Part shown: positions 33,061 through 40,605 of the stretch, in pieces
Layout: each line of letters opens with the position of its first letter
Numbering within the stretch: position 1 is the stretch's first letter
Assembly: GCA_041397645.1 (NCBI GenBank)
Contig: JAWKWE010000005.1
Coordinates: 124,001-188,000, forward strand
Direction: 5' to 3'
Source: Hyphomicrobiaceae bacterium
GTDB lineage: Bacteria; Pseudomonadota; Alphaproteobacteria; Rhizobiales; Hyphomicrobiaceae
DNA: 64,000 nt
Translations under genes and position numbers: made by a program
The notes under the pieces: model-generated
Database searches by the model: none
The model's input: only the letters and a program-made list of their open reading frames with translations
Told to the model about the DNA's origin: nothing

Positions 33061-35043
33061 ATGATCGTAGAGCTTGGACATTTCGCATTGGTTCTGGCGC
33101 TCGTCGTTGCCGGCGTGCAGATGATCGTTCCTGCTTTGGGCGCGTCTCGACGCGATCAGCGCTTGATGAACGTCGCCGAACCGGCGGCCCTGGCGCAACT
33201 TCTGCTTCTTATATTGGCCTTTGCGGCGTTGGTGCACGCCTACGTGGTATCCGATTTCTCGGTCCAAAATGTTGCCGCCAATTCGCATTCGACGAAGCCG
33301 CTCATCTATAAGATTTCCGGCGTGTGGGGAAATCATGAAGGCTCGATGCTGCTATGGGTCTTGATCCTCGCGCTGTTTGGTGCTGCCGTAGCCGCGTTCG
33401 GCAATAATCTCCCGCCCACTCTCAAGGCGCACGTGCTTGCAGTGCAGGCCTCGATCGCGCTTGCCTTCTTGTTGTTTCTCGTTACGACGTCTGACCCCTT
33501 CATGCGAGTTTATCCGCCGCCTGCCGATGGCAACGGATTGAACCCGATCCTGCAGGATCCAGCGCTCGCGTTTCATCCACCTTTCCTTTATACAGGCTAC
33601 GTCGGTTTCTCGATTGCCTTCTCGTTTGCCATTGCCGCATTGATCGAGGGCAGGATTGATGCCGCATGGGCGCGCTGGGTGCGTCCCTGGACCCTTGCCG
33701 CCTGGATGTTTCTGACGATCGGCATCGCCATGGGATCGTGGTGGGCCTACTACGAGCTGGGCTGGGGCGGCTGGTGGTTCTGGGATCCGGTCGAGAACGC
33801 TTCGTTCATGCCGTGGCTCGCAGGTACGGCACTGCTCCACTCTGCACTTGTCATGGAGAAACGCGAAGGTTTGAAAGTTTGGACGGTGCTGTTGGCCATC
33901 CTGACGTTCTCGCTTTCGCTGATGGGTACTTTCATCGTGCGTTCGGGTGTTCTCACCTCGGTCCACGCTTTCGCTGTCGATCCCAAACGCGGTGTTTTCA
34001 TTCTCGCCATTCTGATGCTGTTCACTGGCGGCGGATTGGCGCTATTTGCGCTGCGAGCGAAGGAGTTGCGACAGGGCGGTCTGTTCTCCCCCATCAGCCG
34101 CGAAGGCGCTTTGGTATTGAACAACGTGCTGCTGGTAACGGCAGCTGCGACGGTGTTCGTCGGAACGCTTTATCCTTTGGCGCTTGAAGGCCTGACAGGG
34201 GACAAGATATCTGTCGGCGCGCCGTTCTTTAACATGACGTTCGTGCCGCTCATGGTGCCGCTTCTCTTGGTATTGCCGATTGGTGCGGTTCTTCCCTGGA
34301 AGCGAGGCGATCTTTTCGGCGCTATGCAGCGCCTGTGGCTTGCGGCCCTGGCGGCGGTTATCGCAGCCATAGCGACGTTTGCGTTGTCGGGTGCCAAGGC
34401 GTCGCTCGCACCATTTGGAATTGCGATCGGTGTTTGGGTGATGGTCGGCGCCATTTGTGAATGGCTTCTGCGAACCAAATTCTTCGAGGCAAGTCGGGAA
34501 GAATTTGTGCGGCGCGCGCGCAACCTGCCGCGGTCTGCGTACGGGACGCTGTTGGCCCATTTCGGCGTCGGCATGATGGTAGTTGGGATTGTGGCGACGA
34601 GCGCCTATCGCGAGGAACATGTCCTCGTGATGAAGCCGGGAGATAAGATCGAAGTAGCTGGATATGATGTCACTTTCAAAGAATCGTCTCGTGACCTCGG
34701 CCCCAATTATCGCGAAGAACTCGCAATCTTCACCGTCATGCGTGGCGGTGAGTTTGTGACGCAGTTGGCACCGGCCAAACGGATCTACGATATGCCGCCG
34801 CAGCCGACCACGGAAGCAGGAATTCACAATTCGTGGCGCGGTGATCTCTACATCGTCATCGGAGACCAGCAGCTCGAAGGAGGCGGTTACGCGGTGCGCC
34901 TCTACTTCAACCCCCTTGTGCGGTTTATTTGGATCGGTGCGCTGATCATGTTCCTTGGCGGCGCAGCCTCGCTATCCGATCGCCGCCTGCGGATTGGCGC
35001 GCCGATCCGCGGGAGTTCGAACAAGGGAGCGGTGGCTGCATGA
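33061..35043 (+). CDS. ccmF: Heme lyase subunit CcmF (CycK)
   Basis: The 660-aa polytopic membrane protein is the core of the heme ligase. The WWD heme-handling motif is WGGWWFWDPVENASFMPWLA, preceded by GSWWAYYELG. Other family blocks are WGNHEGSMLLWVLILALFGA, LAFHPPFLYTGYVGFSIAFS and LMGTFIVRSGVLTSVHAFAV D. The C-terminal periplasmic part has IHNSWRGDLYIVIGD. ATG 33061 fits the family start MIVELGHFALVLAL; the longer frame to 32989 overlaps ccmE and is unlikely. Its stop overlaps ccmH in an ATGA. Confidence 0.96.
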   Translation: MIVELGHFALVLALVVAGVQMIVPALGASRRDQRLMNVAEPAALAQLLLLILAFAALVHAYVVSDFSVQNVAANSHSTKPLIYKISGVWGNHEGSMLLWVLILALFGAAVAAFGNNLPPTLKAHVLAVQASIALAFLLFLVTTSDPFMRVYPPPADGNGLNPILQDPALAFHPPFLYTGYVGFSIAFSFAIAALIEGRIDAAWARWVRPWTLAAWMFLTIGIAMGSWWAYYELGWGGWWFWDPVENASFMPWLAGTALLHSALVMEKREGLKVWTVLLAILTFSLSLMGTFIVRSGVLTSVHAFAVDPKRGVFILAILMLFTGGGLALFALRAKELRQGGLFSPISREGALVLNNVLLVTAAATVFVGTLYPLALEGLTGDKISVGAPFFNMTFVPLMVPLLLVLPIGAVLPWKRGDLFGAMQRLWLAALAAVIAAIATFALSGAKASLAPFGIAIGVWVMVGAICEWLLRTKFFEASREEFVRRARNLPRSAYGTLLAHFGVGMMVVGIVATSAYREEHVLVMKPGDKIEVAGYDVTFKESSRDLGPNYREELAIFTVMRGGEFVTQLAPAKRIYDMPPQPTTEAGIHNSWRGDLYIVIGDQQLEGGGYAVRLYFNPLVRFIWIGALIMFLGGAASLSDRRLRIGAPIRGSSNKGAVAA

Positions 35044-35564
35044 AGGTGCGCCTGTACCATGCTACTCGCACCGTGCGATCGGCGTTGTTCGCGATGTTCG
35101 CCGTGGCGATTGGATTAGCGGGCTCGCTTCCCGCTGATGCAGTTCAACCCGACGAGATACTTTCCGATCCCGCGCTGGAGGCGCGTGCGCGGGCAATCTC
35201 GTCAGAGTTGCGCTGCCTTGTGTGTCAGAACCAATCAATCGACGACAGCAACGCGCCATTGGCTCGAGATCTGCGCCTTCTGGTTCGCGAACGGCTCAAG
35301 GCAAACGATACCGACCAACAAGTGCGCGACTACATCGTGGCGCGCTATGGTGATTTTGTTCTGCTGAAACCGCCGTTCAACGCAGAAACGTTGGTCCTGT
35401 GGCTGACACCACTTCTCGTACTGCTCGGGGGGATCTGGTTGGCGCGCCGCGCGACGTTCAAGTCGACGGAGAACGCCGCTGCCGCGCCCGCCGGAGCGCC
35501 GCTGAGTGCGCAGGAAATGGCCCGCCTAGAACAAATCCTGAAGAAAGAAGGCGAAGAAGCCTAG
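35040..35564 (+). CDS. ccmH: Cytochrome c maturation thiol-disulfide protein CcmH (CycL)
   Basis: The 174-aa product has a signal segment (LFAMFAVAIGLAGSLPADA), the redox motif LRCLVCQNQSIDDSNAPLAR D with Cys59 and Cys62, the family motif VRDYIVARYGDFVLLKPPF, and a C-terminal membrane helix (LVLWLTPLLVLLGGIWLAR). It keeps apocytochrome thiols reduced for heme attachment. The start is coupled to ccmF. The TAG stop overlaps the stop of the convergent protease gene by three bases (CTAG). Confidence 0.96.
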   Translation: MKVRLYHATRTVRSALFAMFAVAIGLAGSLPADAVQPDEILSDPALEARARAISSELRCLVCQNQSIDDSNAPLARDLRLLVRERLKANDTDQQVRDYIVARYGDFVLLKPPFNAETLVLWLTPLLVLLGGIWLARRATFKSTENAAAAPAGAPLSAQEMARLEQILKKEGEEA

Positions 35565-36565
35565 GGACGTGGTGTCTGCTGTCCTACAGCGACGGTCGCA
35601 GCAAACGCATCGACGGCCTTGCGGAACTGCGAGACCGGCACCGCCGTGTTGGCGATCGCTTCGCTTGTCGGTTCATCCGAGTGAGCCGTTGAACTGAGGT
35701 TCGTGCTCGGCGGCGAAATAACGTAAGTGCCCACATTGATGCCGACGACTTCGGGCCCGGCCGCTCCATCGCGCAGCATAGGCGAGCCAGACGAGCCAAG
35801 TCCTGTGTCGCAGGTATGCAGGAGGATCGCATTCGCGTTTGCGAAGTCCAGGGCGATCGTCTCAGCCCGCACTTGAGGAAAGCTCCGCGACATAGCGCAC
35901 GGCGCCCCTACCACAAGGTGGTCAGCTGCGAGGTCGCGATGCATTGCGACTTGATAGATGTTCCCCTTTGCCGCCTGAGCCTCGATGTCTTTGCGCGATA
36001 ACGCGCTCATCGCCAGTCCGCCAGCTGTGCAGACTGGCTTTGACAGTCGGGCCACGGCCCAATCGCGTTCCGCCGCGATCGGCGGCCGGATGCGCAGTCC
36101 AGTCGTGCCCGCGCGAATAGAGCGTCGTACTTCCTTGCGTGTAGACCCCAGTAGCGGGGATGAGCGAAGCTGCATGTTCTCTCCCCCGACGTTGAACGTC
36201 ACTCGCGAAAGGTCGGGCCCTTGCTGTTCTTGTGTACCAAGCAGGCAGTGACTGGCGGTCGCGATGGTGTCAGGGGCGACACAGAATGCCGTGCAGAAAT
36301 TCGAGCGTCCAATCGAGAGGACACCGATCTTGTCACTCAAGCTCCGGGCGCGGGATGCAGGCAAATCGCGACGGTCGTCGGTGCCGAATACGGCGACAGG
36401 CTGTATTTGCGTTTCCGCTTTGGAATGCGCTACCGGCCAAGTCGGACCTGCGGCGGCAGCGCTTGTGACACTGCAAAGGTTCGCGGCGGCCATGAGACAA
36501 CTGAGGGTCGCGTTCCAGAATGAAGCGGGATTGACCGGCTTTGGGAATATTTGGCGTTGCAGCAT
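35561..36565 (-). CDS. Secreted trypsin-like serine protease (S1 family)
   Basis: From ATG 36565 the product is 334 aa with a signal-like N-terminus (NATLSCLMAAANLCSVTSAA AA). The S1 triad is visible: His in IATASHCLLG, Asp in ERDWAVARLSK and Ser in CDTGLGSSGSPMLRDG. The mature part has several Cys, fitting an exported enzyme. It lies in reverse orientation between ccmH and degP, a junction that is usually direct in rhizobia, so it may be a later insertion. A larger open frame to 36784 would overlap degP and is unlikely. Confidence 0.82.
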   Translation of the reverse strand: MLQRQIFPKPVNPASFWNATLSCLMAAANLCSVTSAAAAGPTWPVAHSKAETQIQPVAVFGTDDRRDLPASRARSLSDKIGVLSIGRSNFCTAFCVAPDTIATASHCLLGTQEQQGPDLSRVTFNVGGENMQLRSSPLLGSTRKEVRRSIRAGTTGLRIRPPIAAERDWAVARLSKPVCTAGGLAMSALSRKDIEAQAAKGNIYQVAMHRDLAADHLVVGAPCAMSRSFPQVRAETIALDFANANAILLHTCDTGLGSSGSPMLRDGAAGPEVVGINVGTYVISPPSTNLSSTAHSDEPTSEAIANTAVPVSQFRKAVDAFAATVAVGQQTPRP

Positions 36566-36723
36566 GGCGGAAGGGGCCTTTCTGCCGACACTCGAAAGGC
36601 AATCCGAGGGCCTGACATTACCAACTGTTAAGGACGCCGAAATGCTGCGGTAATCCGAACTCCAGTAACTCCGCTTGTTAAGGCAGGAATTGCCCCTTTT
36701 TGAGATGAGCAGGAGGTTCTTGG

Positions 36724-38292
36724 ATGCTCGACACTCCACGTATCGCGGCCTTGGATGACACACGGGGAGCAAAAGGCGGGCCAAAGCGCTTGCGCCGTGC
36801 GCCTATCGCCCTCTCGGTTCTAGCGGCTATGGTTACGGCTGGCATTTTCTGGAGCGGCGCCGACGTTCCGCGCGCCCATGCAGAGGCCAATGCGGCTGCG
36901 ACGATCGACACGCCTTACGGCCGTGCGCCGCTTTCATTTGCGGACCTCGTGGACAAGGTAAAACCGTCGGTCGTTTCGATTTCGGTGGTCAATGATGGTG
37001 GCGCGGCGAAAGTCGCCGAGCGCGGCAAAGGGTTCGCTATCCCTGAATTGCCCGAAGACCACCCACTTCACGACTTCTTCAAGAATTTGCCCAAGGAGTT
37101 CGGTCAGGGCGAAGGCGGCGCACCGCGCGCGCATCCCGTGCAAGCGCAGGGTTCGGGCTTCGTCGTATCCGAAGACGGATTCGTCGTGACGAATAATCAC
37201 GTTATCGACGGCGCTACCAAGATTCAGGTGCAGTTCGATCTTGGTGAGAAATATGATGCCAAGTTGGTCGGTACCGATCAGCGCACGGACATTGCGCTCC
37301 TGAAAATCGAGAACGCAAAGACGACGTTCCCCGCTGTGAAACTTTCAAAGAAGCAGCCGCGCGTTGGTGACTGGGCCTTGGCTGTTGGCAATCCCTTCGG
37401 CCTCGGTGGCACAGTGACTGCGGGCATCGTGTCAGCTCTGGCGCGTGACATTGGCTCTGGCCCGTACGACTACCTTCAGATTGACGCGGCCGTGAACCGC
37501 GGCAATTCGGGTGGTCCTACTTTCAACCTCGATGGCGAAGTCATTGGCGTCAACACCGCGATCTACAGCCCGTCTGGTGGGAACGTGGGTATTGCATTCG
37601 CGGTGCCAGCCAACACGGTCAGCGACGTTGTTGAGCAGCTGAAGAAGGGCGGATCGGTAAGCCGCGGTTGGCTCGGTGTGAAGATCCAGAACGTCGATGA
37701 CGACACTGCGGCCAGCCTTGGCCTGACGGAAGCACGAGGCGCGCTGGTCAGCGAAGTAACAGCGGGTGGTCCTGCGGCTTCTGCCGGCATCAAGACACAG
37801 GATGCCATCCTTCAGATCAATGCGGACAAGATCGCCGACAGCCGCGACCTTGCTCGTAAGATTGCAGAGTTCTCTCCCGATACGACGGTCGACGTCAAAG
37901 TCTGGCGTGGCAACGAAGAGAAGTTGATCAAGGTCAAGCTGGGTCTCTTCCCCAATTCGACCGACCCGATGAAGCCCGTCGAGGAGGAAAAGCCCGCTAA
38001 GTCGTCGCTCGACTTGAGCCAGCTCGGAGTGACCCTGATGCCCGCGCGTTCGGGCGATGAACAGGGCGTGGTGATCGCAGAGGTTGATCCGTCTTCGGAC
38101 GCGGCCGAAAAGGGCCTCAAGCCCGGCGACATCATCCTGGAGATCTCCGGCGATACGGTTGCCGACCCGAAAGACGTGGTATCCGGCGTCAAGAAGGCCC
38201 AGGAACTGAAGCGCTCCGCCGTGCTGCTGCACGTCAAGTCGGGGGATCAGAAACGGCTCGTGGCGGTCCTGCTCAAGGACAAAAAGGGTTAA
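36724..38292 (+). CDS. degP: Periplasmic Do-type serine protease/chaperone DegP (HtrA)
   Basis: The 522-aa protease has an N-terminal signal/anchor (APIALSVLAAMVTAGIFW), a trypsin domain with triad His159 (TNNHVIDGA), Asp189 (QRTDIALLKI) and Ser262 (NRGNSGGPTFN), and two PDZ domains (RGWLGVKIQNVDDDTAASLG, about 315-405; LGVTLMPARSGDEQGVVI, about 435-515). It degrades or refolds damaged envelope proteins. AGGAGG precedes the ATG. The downstream two-component genes follow after 155 bases, an order known from rhizobia. Confidence 0.96.
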   Translation: MLDTPRIAALDDTRGAKGGPKRLRRAPIALSVLAAMVTAGIFWSGADVPRAHAEANAAATIDTPYGRAPLSFADLVDKVKPSVVSISVVNDGGAAKVAERGKGFAIPELPEDHPLHDFFKNLPKEFGQGEGGAPRAHPVQAQGSGFVVSEDGFVVTNNHVIDGATKIQVQFDLGEKYDAKLVGTDQRTDIALLKIENAKTTFPAVKLSKKQPRVGDWALAVGNPFGLGGTVTAGIVSALARDIGSGPYDYLQIDAAVNRGNSGGPTFNLDGEVIGVNTAIYSPSGGNVGIAFAVPANTVSDVVEQLKKGGSVSRGWLGVKIQNVDDDTAASLGLTEARGALVSEVTAGGPAASAGIKTQDAILQINADKIADSRDLARKIAEFSPDTTVDVKVWRGNEEKLIKVKLGLFPNSTDPMKPVEEEKPAKSSLDLSQLGVTLMPARSGDEQGVVIAEVDPSSDAAEKGLKPGDIILEISGDTVADPKDVVSGVKKAQELKRSAVLLHVKSGDQKRLVAVLLKDKKG

Positions 38293-38447
38293 GGAACTAC
38301 GAGCAATAGATGTCATCCGGGGCGGCCGGCTCAGTTCCTGCGGTAAGTGTCCTCGCAGAAATTGACCGGCCGCCTCGACGTTTTGCAAACGGAAGATTAC
38401 ATTGCAACGGCAGTAATCCAATGATGAGACAAGGCAGCTACGACAAC

Positions 38448-39128
38448 ATGCGCGTTCTTGTGATCGAAGACGACCGTGAGACGGCGCAGTTTCTGCAGAA
38501 GTCGCTCAAGGAAAATGGTCATACGGCAGATCTTGCCGGCGACGGAGAGAGCGGGCTTTCGCTTGCTGAAGAAGGGAACTACGACGTTCTCATCGTCGAC
38601 AGGATGCTGCCGCGACTCGATGGGCTTTCCATCATCAAATCTCTGCGCACCAAAGGCAACCGGACACCTGCGCTGATCTTGTCGGCGCTCGGCGAAGTCG
38701 ATGATCGCGTCAAGGGGCTGCGCGCAGGCGGCGACGACTATCTGACGAAGCCGTACGCTTATTCGGAGCTGCTTGCGCGTGTCGAGGCACTAGGCCGCCG
38801 GGCGGTTCCGGAAGAGCAGCAGACGCGCTACGTCGTTGGCGATCTTGTGCTCGACCGTCTGTCTCATCGTGTCACGCGCAACGGCGAGCAGATCCTGCTC
38901 CAACCGCGAGAATACCGGCTGCTTGAGTATCTCATGCAGCATGCCGGACAGGTCGTGACGCGCACGATGCTTCTTGAACACGTGTGGGATTATCACTTCG
39001 ATCCGCAAACGAACGTGATCGACGTGCATATCTCGCGGCTAAGAGCCAAGATCGACAAGAGCTTTGACAAGCCCTTGCTGCATACTGTGCGCGGGGCAGG
39101 ATATACGATCCGTGACGGACCTCTTTGA
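38448..39128 (+). CDS. OmpR-family response regulator
   Basis: From ATG 38448 the product is 226 aa, starting directly with the receiver strand MRVLVIEDDRETAQFLQKSL. The phosphoacceptor Asp is in VLIVDRMLPRLDGLS, and the switch Lys in DDYLTKPYAYSELLARVE. The winged helix shows LLQPREYRLLEYLMQHAGQV, TNVIDVHISRLRAKID and LLHTVRGAGYTI. The longer frame to 38310 adds a non-homologous leader. It overlaps the kinase gene by 17 bases. Its targets are unknown; position after degP suggests envelope stress. Confidence 0.92.
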   Translation: MRVLVIEDDRETAQFLQKSLKENGHTADLAGDGESGLSLAEEGNYDVLIVDRMLPRLDGLSIIKSLRTKGNRTPALILSALGEVDDRVKGLRAGGDDYLTKPYAYSELLARVEALGRRAVPEEQQTRYVVGDLVLDRLSHRVTRNGEQILLQPREYRLLEYLMQHAGQVVTRTMLLEHVWDYHFDPQTNVIDVHISRLRAKIDKSFDKPLLHTVRGAGYTIRDGPL

Positions 39129-40605
39129 GCGGCTTGCCAAGGTCTTCAGGGCCAGCGTATTCCGTCTTGTTGCGACGGCGGTTGCGCTGTTCGTGCTTAT
39201 CGCTGCGGCTCTGGCAGGCTTGCTGTTCTGGCAATCCAACAACGTTCTGACGGAGCAGGTTCTCGTCGGCGTGAAGGCGGAAGCGGAAATCATGCGCCGC
39301 GAAGCTGCCAAAGGCGAAGACGCGCTGTTGGCAGCGGTCGCTGCTGTTTCCCACCCTGAAGGCCCAGGGCTCTACTTCCTAGCTGACGCTGACGGCAACA
39401 AGCTCGCGGGCAATCTTAATCGGTTGCCGCCTGAATTTGCTTCTAGCCCGCAAGGCGGCGTGTTTGTGTACGCCCGCGATCATGATGCTAGCGCGCCGGG
39501 CCGACTTGCTGTCGCTATCCCCGTCCATGTAGGCAGCGGACTAAGTCTATTCGTCGGTCGAGATATCGAAGATCAGCGCCGTTATGCCGACAGCGTGCGT
39601 CATGTATTTCTCATCGGGTTCGGTGCGCTGTCGATCCTCGGACTTCTTGGAGGCCTTGCGGTCAGCCGTTTCATTCTCGACCGGATGGACGAGATCAGCC
39701 ACACCGCCCGTTCAATCATGGAGGGGGACTTGGCGCGACGCATTCCGGTGCAAGGCACCGGCGGCGAGCTTGACCGGCTATCTCAGAACCTCAACGAAAT
39801 GCTCGACAGGATCGAGGGGCTGATGCGCAGCCTTCGCGAGGTCTCCGACAATATCGCTCACGATCTCAAAACACCTCTCAACAGGCTGCGCAACGCAGCC
39901 GAAGCGGCGTTGATGGATGCGCGCGGCGAGGAGGCGTATCGCGAGGGGCTTGAGAAGACCATCGAGAAGGCGGACGAGCTTCTAAAGACCTTCAACGCGC
40001 TTCTATTGATTGCACGGCTTGAAGCAGCACCGCTACAGGACAGCCTGGAGGAGTTCGATCTGTCGCGTGTGGTTGAGGACGTCGCGGAACTCTACATCCC
40101 TGCCGCCGAAGAGAGCGGATTTGTTTTGAGTGTCGAGGTCGGCGGTGGTCCGATCATCCGCGCCAACCGCCAGCTTATCGGGCAGACCGTAGCCAACCTC
40201 ATCGATAATGCCATCAAGTACTCTCGCATGTCTGGCCCTGGCAGCGCGATTACTGTGCGTGCCGGCCCGCTCCCACAGGGCGGTGCCATAATCTCCGTCA
40301 GCGATCGAGGCCCGGGGATTCCAGCCAAGGACCGCGAGCGCGTGTTGCGCCGGTTCGTCCGCCTGGAGGAGAGCAGAACGCAACCTGGCACGGGGCTTGG
40401 TCTTTCATTGGTTGCGGCGGTGGCGCGGCTCCACGGCGGAGAACTGTCGCTTGAGGACAATGAACCAGGACTTCGTGCCGTTCTACGCTTGCCTGAACGT
40501 GTCGTTATCGGCCAAGAACGATGTGTGACCGGTGACGAGGTACTGACGGAAGGCGAAGCCAAGGATGGGGCACGAGAAGCAGGCGCTATGGGAGCGTATC
40601 ACTGA
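39112..40605 (+). CDS. Sensor histidine kinase
   Basis: I chose GTG 39112, giving 497 aa starting VTDLFERLAKVFRASVFRLV. The protein has two membrane helices (ATAVALFVLIAAALAGLLFW and HVFLIGFGALSILGLLGGLA), a periplasmic sensor of about 130 residues and a HAMP domain (RSIMEGDLARRIPVQGTGGE). The H-box is NIAHDLKTPLNRLRN, the N-box ANLIDNAIKYS, followed by VSDRGPGIPAKDRE and QPGTGLGLSLVAAVARLHGG. All boxes are intact. Its 3' end overlaps glnE by 41 bases. Confidence 0.92.
   Translation: MTDLFERLAKVFRASVFRLVATAVALFVLIAAALAGLLFWQSNNVLTEQVLVGVKAEAEIMRREAAKGEDALLAAVAAVSHPEGPGLYFLADADGNKLAGNLNRLPPEFASSPQGGVFVYARDHDASAPGRLAVAIPVHVGSGLSLFVGRDIEDQRRYADSVRHVFLIGFGALSILGLLGGLAVSRFILDRMDEISHTARSIMEGDLARRIPVQGTGGELDRLSQNLNEMLDRIEGLMRSLREVSDNIAHDLKTPLNRLRNAAEAALMDARGEEAYREGLEKTIEKADELLKTFNALLLIARLEAAPLQDSLEEFDLSRVVEDVAELYIPAAEESGFVLSVEVGGGPIIRANRQLIGQTVANLIDNAIKYSRMSGPGSAITVRAGPLPQGGAIISVSDRGPGIPAKDRERVLRRFVRLEESRTQPGTGLGLSLVAAVARLHGGELSLEDNEPGLRAVLRLPERVVIGQERCVTGDEVLTEGEAKDGAREAGAMGAYH

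Noticed and set aside
36682..36702. GGCA-GGAAT-TGCC followed by CCTTTTT as a terminator before degP
   Set aside because: The stem has only four base pairs, and no gene ends upstream on the plus strand.
37432..38421. 329-aa open frame antisense to degP
   Set aside because: It is the shadow of a well-supported protease gene and shows no motif.
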